The position numbers and the translations under genes were made by a program. Positions 11,813-21,079 of a stretch of 64,000 nucleotides of DNA are shown in pieces (position 1 is the first letter of the stretch; the number at the start of each line of letters is the position of its first letter). The DNA is taken from the NCBI GenBank assembly GCA_016800925.1, contig JABCPU010000014.1:310001-374000 (forward strand), given 5' to 3'. The stretch is from Suillus spraguei. Taxonomy: Eukaryota > Basidiomycota > Agaricomycetes > Boletales > Suillaceae. A model generated the notes under the pieces. It had not been told where the DNA came from, did not search any database, and saw nothing but the letters and a program-made list of their open reading frames with translations.

Positions 11813-13105
11813 CTAATTTTTTGCCTCATCCGAGGCTTCCGGTTCCGTTTCCGGAGTGAGCACAGCGGCGCGGCCTTTGGCAGCGCGCGAAGTGGATTTG
11901 GTGCATTCCCGGGCAGTGTGACCTGGTCCGCCACAGAACATACAGAGCTTTTTGTCAAAACGTCTCTGACGCTCCTGGGTGGTTAGCTTTCCGTCTGTAC
12001 CAACAACACTAGGAAGATCCGAAACTTTCGGGGTAGAGGATGCTGTGGAGTATGTGGGTTTATTGAATTTGGGCGTATCGGATCCGGATGAGTTGGAGTT
12101 CGTCCGGTCGGATGTTGACTGCCTGGGAGGGTTGGAAGAGGTGGTTCTACTCTCTCGGGTGACTTCGCCCCTCCGTTCCCAGTAACGGGCATCGATGGTC
12201 TGGGCGAGAGTCTTGAACTCCGAAAGGGTAGTGGGCTTACCCATGCGACTAATCTCATCCTTGATTCGGGCCGGAAGTCCATTGTAGAATTGGCGTCGTA
12301 GGGCTCCATCTCCCCATTCGCGTACTTGGGAGGCAAGTCGCTGGAATTCTACAACGTACTTGTTGATGCGTTGTCCGTCACGCATGTGGAGTTGTTCTAA
12401 CTGCATCTCTGCGTCTCCGGAGGGATCATGTGGTCCGAAATTGGTTTGGAGCTCGAGCATGAACTCGGAGTAATCATCCATCCAATCCGGACGGTTGCTA
12501 TATCCGTCCGAAAGGAGGTCCGGCTCAAACCACTCGAGAGCCATACCCTTAAGGTAGGATTGGGCGAAATTTACTTTAGCGCGTCCGGAACGGAAAGCGC
12601 TAGGTTTGCTCTGGAAGTTGAGCTCACATTGGACGAAGAATGCCCGGAGCTTGCGAGGTTCGGACCCATCGAAGGTATCTGGCTCACGGATTTTGACTTT
12701 GCTATCATCCGAGGTGGGGGTGCGACGGCTACTGCGAGCGAGGTGGTTAATGGCTACGGATAGTTGGGCTAGGACCCGGTCCTGAGGGTTTAGGTGGATT
12801 TGATCTTCTTCGTCATCCAGGTCCTCGTTGTCCGGATCATCTACTTCATCGTCTGGTAGATTACTGCGCAGCTCATCATCAAAGCGAATGGTCGGGCGTG
12901 AATTGGGGTCTGGGTTATCCGGGTTCCGAGTTGGTGTTATCGGATCCGGTCTGACTTGACGGGCGGAGATACTCTGACCTATGTCGCTCATGCTTGCGCG
13001 GCGTTGAGAGAAACTGGTAAATGTTTGGACGATGGGTGTGGGATCTCGTTGGATCGGACCAAGTCCGGCTCCTCGGAGTGTGTTTTGAGCTTTACGGGGA
13101 GGCAT
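11813..13105 (-). CDS. gag: LTR-A Gag
   Basis: An intact 430-aa reading frame at the 5' end of the element. A basic and acidic N-terminus (DDEVDDPDNEDLDDEEDQ, about residues 86-104) is followed by a retrotransposon Gag core (about 145-310) with KVKIREPDTFDG, KGMALEWFEP, YSEFMLELQTNFGPHDP and VVEFQRLASQV. It ends with one CCHC zinc knuckle, CMFCGGPGHTAREC (about 389-402). Gag forms the virus-like particle and binds the element RNA. The ATG at 13105 lies about 40 nt downstream of the self-primer site. This is the only fully intact ORF of this element, while pol has several frameshifts. Confidence 0.9.
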   Translation of the reverse strand: MPPRKAQNTLRGAGLGPIQRDPTPIVQTFTSFSQRRASMSDIGQSISARQVRPDPITPTRNPDNPDPNSRPTIRFDDELRSNLPDDEVDDPDNEDLDDEEDQIHLNPQDRVLAQLSVAINHLARSSRRTPTSDDSKVKIREPDTFDGSEPRKLRAFFVQCELNFQSKPSAFRSGRAKVNFAQSYLKGMALEWFEPDLLSDGYSNRPDWMDDYSEFMLELQTNFGPHDPSGDAEMQLEQLHMRDGQRINKYVVEFQRLASQVREWGDGALRRQFYNGLPARIKDEISRMGKPTTLSEFKTLAQTIDARYWERRGEVTRESRTTSSNPPRQSTSDRTNSNSSGSDTPKFNKPTYSTASSTPKVSDLPSVVGTDGKLTTQERQRRFDKKLCMFCGGPGHTARECTKSTSRAAKGRAAVLTPETEPEASDEAKN

Positions 13106-13142
13106 GATATGGGATGGTTGCTAAGTTACTCGGAAAGGTTTG

Positions 13143-13153
13143 AGTTCGAATAT
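13143..13153 (-). promoter_or_regulatory. Putative self-primer binding site of LTR-A
   Basis: Two nt inside the 5' LTR the element strand reads ATATTCGAACT. Its complement AGTTCGAATAT occurs in the LTR (13533-13543) exactly 34 nt downstream of TATATAA, where the transcript should begin. No tRNA-type TGG site follows the LTR. The arrangement matches Tf1/sushi self-priming. Confidence 0.72.
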
Positions 13154-13155
13154 AC

Positions 13156-13924
13156 TGTTAAGACTGTACTCAAGGGTAGAGAGATCCGAAGGGCTTTGGC
13201 CTCAGTTCGTACACTGTGCCCCTTTCTCGAGTAATGCCCTTTATTTCAGGGAGGAGTTATTCGTCCGAAGACCCGGAAGGGGTTGCGTGACGGATCCGGG
13301 TGTCCGAAGGTGTCGGATGTAATACGTCCGAAGGTAATTCAGAACGTAAGGAGAGGAAAGAGATTAAGGCTAGTTTCGGAACGAGTTCCCAACTAGAAAC
13401 TAACGGAGATGGACTATCCGAAGATAGAGTCGGAGGTATGGACTATAGGAGTCAATCCTAAGTCTCGGAAGGTGACTTAAAGCGGAGAGTGACTTAAGTC
13501 CGGAGGAGGCAGAATGAGCAGAATCTAAGATGATATTCGAACTAAGGTTCTACGAAGATCTACAAGTGGTTTATATACAGTAAGTATCTAAGACGGATAA
13601 TCAGCAAGTCCGGGACCGAGGGCTATGTACGAAGTGTAACGGAAGTCTATTAGTTATTGCACAGCGGATCAGTAAGCATGAATCGGAAATGAACACAGGA
13701 AACGGATCAGTAACACAGGACGGAAATATAAACAGCCGGAGTACCGGTAGTAGGAGAAATGACGAAAGGAGATAGACGCAGATGTTCACCAGGGAGTTAA
13801 GGTGCGAGAAGTGAGTACATTCGGATGGGTGGTCCGGACAGGATCTGTGGAACGGACGGATATGGAAACGATCGGATCTGGACGGATATGATCGGATCTG
13901 AGATTAGAAGTTTGGTATATGACA
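13156..13924 (-). repeat. 5' LTR of the LTR-A element, with core promoter
   Basis: A 769-bp LTR. On the element strand a TATATAA box (plus-strand 13571-13577) lies 34 nt upstream of AGTTCGAATAT (13533-13543), the predicted start of transcription. An extra 20-bp copy of a GATCGGATCTG-type motif near 13870-13905 explains its greater length. Confidence 0.92.
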
Positions 13925-14125
13925 GAAGCCAAGGCCAGAAAGCCAAAAAGAGTGTGGGCAAAAGGGAATTATTGGGATGAAGCCAAGGCCAGGAAGGCAA
14001 AAAGAGTGCTTCGCACTCTTTTTGCCTTCCTGTGCCTTGGGCAAACAGAATTATTAGGATGAAGCCTTAGCCAGGGAGCAAAAGGAGTGCGAAGCACTCC
14101 TTTTGCTTCCTGTGCCGAAGGCACA
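13925..14125. repeat. Three tandem hairpin-forming repeats
   Basis: Units beginning GAAGCCAAGGCCAG or GAAGCCTTAGCCAG start at about 13925, 13979 and 14060. The second holds a near-perfect inverted repeat around GAGTGCTTCGCACTC with stems of about 19 nt (13996-14036). The third holds AGCAAAAGGAGTGC-gaa-GCACTCCTTTTGCT. These directly abut the LTR-A element and are not part of it. Confidence 0.8.
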
Positions 14126-14527
14126 ACGGGTGGTGGACTCGTAAATTAAATTCAGGGGTGAGATGATGAGTGACTTGAGGCTGTGAAGGTAGTGATTCAT
14201 TTAAAAATCCTGTAAGATTGAAATAGGGAACAACATCAGGTAATTATTAGTATGATAAATGAAATTACCTGGGTGGCCATTGTGATGTTGGTACTCACTC
14301 TCACTAGTCTCCTCATTCTCATTCTCATTCTCATTCCTCTCCTTATCCTCATCCTTATCCTCGGCTTAGCCCCCATCCTCATCCTCATCATTGCTATTGT
14401 TGGTGTTGCTTTTGGGTCTGCTGTCTGATAGTTTGGATTCTCATAGTACAGATTGACACCTGACATTGTTATCCTCCTCAAAAAGGACTGGATCCAAGTG
14501 TTGTTCCATAAAGGTGGTGAGTGGCGG
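14126..14527. other. No gene recognised; CTCATT-type microsatellite
   Basis: The stretch 14296-14400 is an impure run of CTCATT, CTTATC and CTCATC units. A reading frame across it on the minus strand encodes low-complexity Met/Arg repeats and is not credible as a gene. Confidence 0.6.
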
Positions 14528-16690
14528 TGTGACAAACATACATATTCATGCTTACTATGAAACACTGACTTTTGACACATGTCTCAACATCTATAGAATG
14601 CAGCCATCACTTCTCTATGGCTGTATTACCCTGTTTGTACTTGCCGGTGGTATCACATGCTGTTACGACCATGCAAAACTGGAGATTAGTAAGAAGTCCT
14701 GGTCTTACATGAGGTTGTACCAGAGGGTTATAAAGTCAAAGGGGCTTGGCCTCAGCTCGTGTGCTGTGCCTCTTACCTGAGTATGTGCCCTTAATTTTGG
14801 ATGAAGTCCAAGGGAGAGTTCTGGTGAAGTCCGGATGAAGAGTCCAGATGAACTCTAAGGCAGGATAGCTCGACAGAGCTCCAATGGACTTCCAGATGAG
14901 CGCAGGAATGTGCCAGAACTATTTCCAGAAGGTAGGGAGTAATGGTAACCACTACTGGAACAAGTTCCAAGTAGAACAGATGAAAGATGGACCGCTGGAC
15001 AAAGTCCAGGGCAGGATAGGAGCAGAGCTCCAGAGGGAAAGATGATCCATAGATATCAGAGGATAGGATAGGATGGATCCAGAGGAGCAGACGAGTGGAT
15101 GAGCATAGCTCTGTGGATCTTAGAGGAAGTGTTGGTTACTAGAGAGGAGTAGGTCCAGATATGGTGTAGAGATAGTATAGACTACTCCGGACAAGGTCCA
15201 GAATAGAAACAGACAGTATAAGACTACCATAGGTAGAGTCGGAGGTGAAACAGATGATAGACGGAGATGGACAAAGTCCGAAAAGATTATAGGACATAGG
15301 ATGAAAGCTCCGGCCTTAGGTAGTGATCCCATAGGCCTGAGTCGGAAGCTTACAAGGGCCAAAGCCCAAGTGCAAGAACGGAAACAGAGTTATATAGACA
15401 TGATAACAGGATACAGAGTAATCAAAGGAATATACAGAAATAGGAGAGCAATGATCAGACTAAGGTCTGCAGGAGTTGTACTACAAGTTTATATACTGTA
15501 GGAGCATGCCAGAGGGTAAGTACGGATAGTCCAAGGCTATGTCTGAAGCATACGGAAACACATTAGTAAGTACAGCGGGACATAAGGCTATGAACTCGGA
15601 GATGAAGCCTGTATGAAATACTTATCAAGATGGAGGCAGAGATCACCGAGAGTCGGAAGCACAGAGATACCCAAAAGCCAGAGACACAGGTATATTCTAA
15701 AAGGAGTAATGCACAGGTGCATGGGAATAGTTCGGATATGAACTCGGATCAGATATGGACACGGATGGATATGGATTGGAGTGGATGGGTGGATCGGATA
15801 TGTGTAGATTGGGTGTCTGGATGTCCATGGATTGGATCTGATCTAGACCTGAATGTACGGTATATGACACATGCTTACCACATACCATACCAACTCACTG
15901 GTCTACATACATTCCATGAGTTGATGTCCACCCATGTCCTTACCTTGTCTGTCTAGCTCCATTTGATGCATTATATACACATGTTTGCCAATCACTGATC
16001 CCACTGCAAGTATTATTACATGCAGCCTCATGCCACAGTGTCCTGTAGCCTTATTACATACCAGCAGTAATCTTGCATGTTTGCTACTGACTTTGCCTGA
16101 GTATTCTGGTTACATACAATATAGGATAAAAAGACTTGATGGCTTGCACATATACTTCACCTTCTAGTACCTTGCTTTTGGGTCACCATTTAGTATCTAC
16201 TTTTTAGTCTGAAGTCTCTTATCATTGCTACTGCTCTTTTATTGATATTGCTTGTTTACTGCTACCACTCGCTTACCGCTGAGCAATTGACTCCTCTTTT
16301 TGACTTGACTTCTGACCGACCACTACTTTACCACTGAAAGTACTGTTGTCAACTTTACTGTTCATTTCACTACTGCTACTCACTGCTACTGCTGTTATTG
16401 TTATAGTTGCATTACTGCTACTTGCAAGTACTGTTACTGTCACCGCTATTATCACTACAGTTGCACTATTGTCAGTGGCATCATCACTAACCATGGCAAC
16501 TTACCACTTACTACAGCATTGCTTTTGCACCTTAGGTTTAGTACTAATTTGATCATACTCAATAGGCATTCCCTCTAGGGTCAAGCATTCTTGCTTGCAA
16601 GTAAAGCAGATTAGGCAGAGCCAACTACTTTTGTAGCATGTTTCTTGACAGCCTTCAAGCCAACAGCAATATATGTATCAATTGTTAGCC
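14528..16690 (+). mobile_element. LTR-R repeat copy 4, split by a solo LTR-C
   Basis: TGTGACAAAC at 14528 matches the start of the other LTR-R copies (37682 and 49935). The left part runs to 14660; the right part resumes at 15875 and shows the family's CACCATTTAG-like, TTTACCGCTG-rich and CAAGTAAAGCAGATTAGGCAG segments up to about 16690. The right end has diverged, so the boundary and target duplication are unsure. Confidence 0.6.
14661..15869 (-). mobile_element. Solo LTR, family LTR-C
   Basis: A 1209-bp LTR reading TGTTACGACC to ATATGACA on the plus strand (minus orientation). A perfect CATGC target duplication flanks it (14656-14660 and 15870-15874). It contains TTTATATACTG and the GGGCTTGGCCTCAGCTCGTG block shared with LTR-A and LTR-D. 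It is inserted in an LTR-R copy. Confidence 0.92.
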
Positions 16691-17243
16691 CCATGAAGAC
16701 TATGGTCAGCACTGGGAGGAGCAACCAAACTAAACCTTCTGTTAGGTTGATGTGTTAAAAAAGTGGGACCTGTGTCATCAATGTCCACAGGACCATTGGT
16801 AACAATGAGTGAACTATATGGTGGAGGAATGGCCTGAATACAGATATCAACAAAAACAAAACACAAATAATTATATGCCTGACCTTTGAAAGACCCTTTC
16901 ATTCTTTATGGGCTGGTTCTGGAGCCTGAGGGTTCACTGAGATATTAGGACTGAGAGATGTGAAGCCCTTGGGAGGACAACTTTGAGACTGAGACTCAAG
17001 GACTGCACCAATCTTTTCTAGCTGACTACTCCTACCTCTGGTCACTGCATTTGGGCGGCTGGAACATTGTGGAGTACTGTCTTCAGCTTCAGCAAGGCCA
17101 AGGAAAACAAGCAGTATACTGAGTACTTTGGGGAGGTCTGTAGTCTGGTGAGATTTTTTTGGTAAACCTGCCCTGCTAGAAGCATCTGGGCCTTTACACT
17201 TTGACCTCTTCTTCTTAAAGCTGTTGATAGCATAAGGAGGCAT
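16678..17243 (-). pseudogene. DUF6532-like gene, N-terminal fragment (copy 2)
   Basis: Reads KKKRSKCKGPD near the start, GRSSQLEKIGAVLES in the middle and PPPYSSLIVTNGPVD at the end, matching the N-terminal half of the copy at 51857-54980 (KKKRLKCKAVD, GRAVQLEKIGALLDA, PPPYSPSETVD). It starts about 325 bp downstream of a FunK1 remnant on the same strand, the same order and orientation as at 46.8-55.0 kb. The C-terminal DUF6532 region is missing, apparently cut off where LTR-R copy 4 begins. The function of the family is unknown. Confidence 0.65.
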
Positions 17244-17567
17244 AGTTGCAACTGCACAAAGGATAGAGAAAGAGGTGAAGTCTGAGTCTAGCCATTCATC
17301 AAGTCACAAACTCACTAGCTTTTTATACTATACCATGTCTTGGCACCAGATGGACCAATAGAACCAAGTAATTAGTAATATCACCTTTCAAAAATACATA
17401 TGACATTGCACTGCAGCATGTGCCATGTAATAATCAATGCTGCATGTTTCAAGTGACTCAACTTGATGAGAATAAATGCATGAGTCAAGTTGCCAAGATA
17501 AATGTATTTACAAGTCATACAAGTCACAACAACCAAAAATGATATTTACATTGGATAATTATGTATG

Positions 17568-18880
17568 CTAGTCATCTGACTTGTCATCACTCTTAATTAA
17601 AATACTATCATGAGAGTCACCACCATCAGACTTCCAATGCTTAGGTAATCCCATAGGGAAAGATTGCAAAGCGACATGCTTCTTGATACAGTCTGTGAGA
17701 AGAGCTGCAGATTCCTTGAGTGTCTTGACAGTACAAGGGAGCTCCTTGTCATCCAGAAGGTGGTTAAGATGAGTGTTTAATAGTGTAAGGATGATGTTGA
17801 AGGAAACAGAGTTTTCTATATTGTCCCTCAGAGCTGTATGCCACTTCTTAGTGAGAGGGATCAAGTCTTTGAAGTAAGAATGAATTTCATCTATGAGATG
17901 ATATTTCTTTTTTGCAGTTGCAAAGGAATTATTTTTGAAGGCTACACAGGATTCAAGGTCCATATCATTTTAACGATCAGGTATTGAGTTTCTTAGGCCA
18001 TCCTGGTATACCTGGCCATGAGGACTGCAGAATTTGATGCAAATCCAAATGAATACAAAAAAAAGTAACTTGAGGTTATCTGAAAAGCCTTGAATGACAT
18101 GTGATATATGTAGGCAATGCCAAAGTGTTTGAAGATGTTTTTAAAACATATCTCAGTTTCTTTTCATCCAATGCTGCCTATTGTGCATCTGAGAGTTGGA
18201 CGAGAAGCCCACAAGACATGAATGAGATTGCTCCCTATAGATTGGATGAACTGATCAGTACTAAATGTACTGTATTTGACTAAATGCACTTATCATACTA
18301 CTGATGGCATACTTTAGATCTGGGTTGATGTACACTGCAAACTCTCAGTCAATCTAAAACTCTATACTACCACCTCCTAACTGATCTACAATTATTGCAT
18401 AATTTAAGCTGCAGTCATGATGTAGAACCTTGTGTTCCTCCACCACCATGCATTGTACTAAAATTAGATTTGTCATTCCAAAGATTGCGATTCAAAAATT
18501 AAATACTTTACTGATGACAATGTCCCTTGGCACTTTCACAAACTCTTTAAGAGTTTGAAACCTATGAAGAAGACAATCATATAATATCAAGACAAGTGAG
18601 TGACTGGTGCCTACAATATTTAAGCATTGCAGTTGTCTTTGATATTTGCTAGTTACATCAGTGTCTCCATTTGACCTTTTGACCACTCACAAATCCACCA
18701 ACTCAGGAATGCCAGGAACACCAGACATGCACTTCAATATGTTGATGTCATTCAAGATCACTTGATTCTCCTTACCATGAATCTAGTGGTCTTTGATGAT
18801 AAATTCTTTATCATCCAAAGAGACCAAGTAACAAACAGTTCCACAACTAACATGACTACAACTCACAAACAGGATCCTTG
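17568..18880 (-). pseudogene. FunK1-type kinase remnant (copy 2)
   Basis: Translating the minus strand piecewise gives the same motif order as the copy at 46.8-51.4 kb: KEFIIKDH (N-lobe, about 18800), VPGIPELVDLWVVK, LKEFVKVPRDIVI (18500), EHKVLHHDCSLNYAII (catalytic loop, about 18440), an EFAVYI stretch after a lost Asp-Trp pair (TGA in place of TGG), FMSCGLLVQLSD (about 18210), and the C-terminal YFKDLIPLTKKWHTAL with NTHLNHL (17568-17963). FunK1 is a fungal-specific protein kinase family with many copies in mushrooms. Stop codons and frame changes show that it is dead. Unlike copy 1 it has no LTR-R insertion after the FMS motif, so it provides an empty site for comparison. Confidence 0.7.
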
Positions 18881-19224
18881 TGATTATGTAGTTTGTGTCC
18901 CTGACACAAATCTTGCCACATAGTTCAGGTGACTAAGCTGAATATGGGAATTGTGAAGGATAGGACATAGCAGAATAGATACTGTAAGGCTCCTCAGGTG
19001 CTTGGGATGTAAGGTTGAGAGGGGAGCACTGGAGATTGCAGTGGCTTGTACCATACTCAAGCCAGCATATGACTCTGACTTAGGTTCCAAGTTGGTGAAA
19101 CAAAGAAACTATGGCTGGCCTAAGTATAGGTGCAACTATAATCCTACTGAAGGTGCAAGTGAGATGTTCAACCCAAAAGGACTGCTATAGAAGCAACTTC
19201 TTCAAGATTAGTATGAAGGGAACA
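18881..19224. other. No gene recognised
   Basis: Short frames only. By position this should hold the upstream FunK1 coding region on the minus strand, but I cannot align it. Confidence 0.4.
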
Positions 19225-20840
19225 TAAAAGAACTAGTAAGGGCAGTAAATGATGGTTGCCAGTACTTAGTGGTAGCTGTGGTGCTTCAGCAGTGTTGACA
19301 ACAAGTCAGTAATGTCAGTGGTACTTGAGCGGCATTGGTAGCTGCAGTGGTTGGCTAGCGGCAGTAACAACAGTAGAAACCTTTAGTGTCAGTAAGAGAA
19401 AGTACTTTGTCCACCAGCAGTGTGGCAGTAGTAGTGGTAGCAGCTTAGTGGGAGTGAAGAAAGTAATGAGTGCAGCAGTAAAAGAATGTACAGCCTAGCA
19501 AGATCACTGGCAGCAGTCTGGTTACTAGTGAAGTAAGAAAAATCAAAGTAGCACAGTAACTTCAAGCGATTAAATTTCCGGCAGTTAAAACAGTAAGCGA
19601 GGCAAACAGAATAAAATTGCAAGGCACTGAATGTACTACTAATGAGTGATCCTAATACTAAGTCCAAGTGACAAGAAGTAAGGTGGCAGTATGTTCAATG
19701 AGTGTCATATACCATACTTCTAATCTCAGATCCGATCATATCCGTCCAGATCCGATCATTTCCATATCCGTCCGGTCCACAGATCCTGTCCGGACCACCC
19801 ATCCGAATGTACTCACTTCTCGCACCTTAACTCCCTGGTGAACATCTGCGTCTATCTCCTTTCGTCATTTCTCCTACTACCGGTACTCCGGCTGTTTATA
19901 TTTCCGTCCTGTGTTACTGATCCATTTCCTGTGTTCATTTCCGATTCATGCTTACTGATCCGCTGTGCAATAACTAATAGACTTCCGTTACACTTCATAC
20001 ATAGCCCTTGGTCCCGGACTTGCTGATTATCCGTCTTAGATACTTACTGTATATAAACCACTTGTAGATCTCCGTAGAACCTTAGTTCGAATATCATCTT
20101 AGATTCTACTCATTCTGCCTTCTCCGGACTTAAGCCACTCTCCGCTTTAAAGTCACCTTCCGAGACTTAGGATTGATTCCTATAGTCTCTACCTCCGACT
20201 CTATCTTCGGATAGTCCATCTCCGTTAGTTTCTAGTTAGGAACTCGTTCCGAAACTAGCCTTAATCTCTGTCCTCCCCTTACGTTCCGAATAACCTTCGG
20301 ACACCCGGATCTGTCACGCAACTCCTCCCGGGTCTTCGGACGAATAACTCCTCCCTGAAATAAGGGGCATTACTCGAGAAAGGGGCACAGTGTACGAACT
20401 GAGGCCAAAGCCCTTCGGATCTCTCTACCCTTGAGTACAGTCTTAACAATGAGTCCCTTTTTAATATATATTGTGAGCAGCCAGAATACATAGGTGAAAC
20501 TAGTAGCGAGATAGAAATTAACTACATGATATTAACAGTGAGGCATGCAGCATGCAGCAGCCTCTTGGCTGTAATGTAATCATCCTGCCATAGGTTTAGT
20601 AACAGTGGAAATGAATAGGCTACATACCAATGGATCTAGATAGAAATAAAAAGAACATGAGGACATCGGTACAAGGATCTGGTAAGCGACAAGGGTTCAT
20701 AGAGTAAGAATGGTACTACCTTAGTGAAGCAAAAAGGCTATTCCTCACTATAAGGGATTTGTTCATTAGCTGCCTAGAACAGCAATGAGATGTCTGTAAA
20801 AAACAGCACTTTCACAGTCAGCATGACTTTGTTCATCACA
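19225..20840 (-). mobile_element. LTR-R repeat copy 5, split by a solo LTR-A
   Basis: The pieces 19225-19702 and 20449-20840 match LTR-R in inverted orientation: GAGCAGCCAGAATACATAG, TAGTAACAGTGGAAATGAAT and AACAGCACTTTCACAGTCAGC recur in the copy at 47565-48454. The left end is diverged and uncertain. Confidence 0.68.
19703..20448 (+). mobile_element. Solo LTR, family LTR-A
   Basis: A 746-bp LTR, TGTCATATACC to TTAACA, with perfect ATGAG target duplications (19698-19702 and 20449-20453). It retains the TATATAA box and AGTTCGAATAT with the same 34-nt spacing. Confidence 0.94.
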
Positions 20841-21079
20841 TTGGGAGATGTCAACTTGATGAAAACACTTGACAATACATCCTTGGAATAGGGGTCTCAG
20901 ATATGACTGCAGTTATGATGTGATCTGCTGGTTGCCATTTGGCAGAAAGGTTCTTGATTGGGTGATAGGCATTGGTGTTGCATTAGAGAGGAGAAATGTG
21001 TTTTATGAAGGAGACCATCAAGTCATAGCCCATGTACTCAAGGCTGCCAAAAAAGAGAACAGCAATGAGACTAATTTGA

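Larger units (their letters stand above)
6021..13924 (-). mobile_element. Full-length Ty3/gypsy chromovirus LTR-A
   Basis: A 7.9-kb element on the minus strand: 5' LTR 13156-13924, self-primer site, gag, protease, reverse transcriptase, RNase H, integrase, chromodomain, an antisense accessory gene, a polypurine tract and 3' LTR 6021-6769. Gag is intact but pol has several frameshifts, so the copy is not autonomous. The flanks differ (AGTAG before 6021, GAAGC after 13924), so no target duplication exists, unlike most of the solo LTRs of the same family. The ends probably come from different insertions or a flank was deleted. Confidence 0.93.

Noticed and set aside
16346..16552. 68-aa hydrophobic frame that could be read as a membrane protein
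   Set aside because: It lies within LTR-R, and its Thr/Val/Ala-rich content comes from ACT/GCT-type simple repeats.
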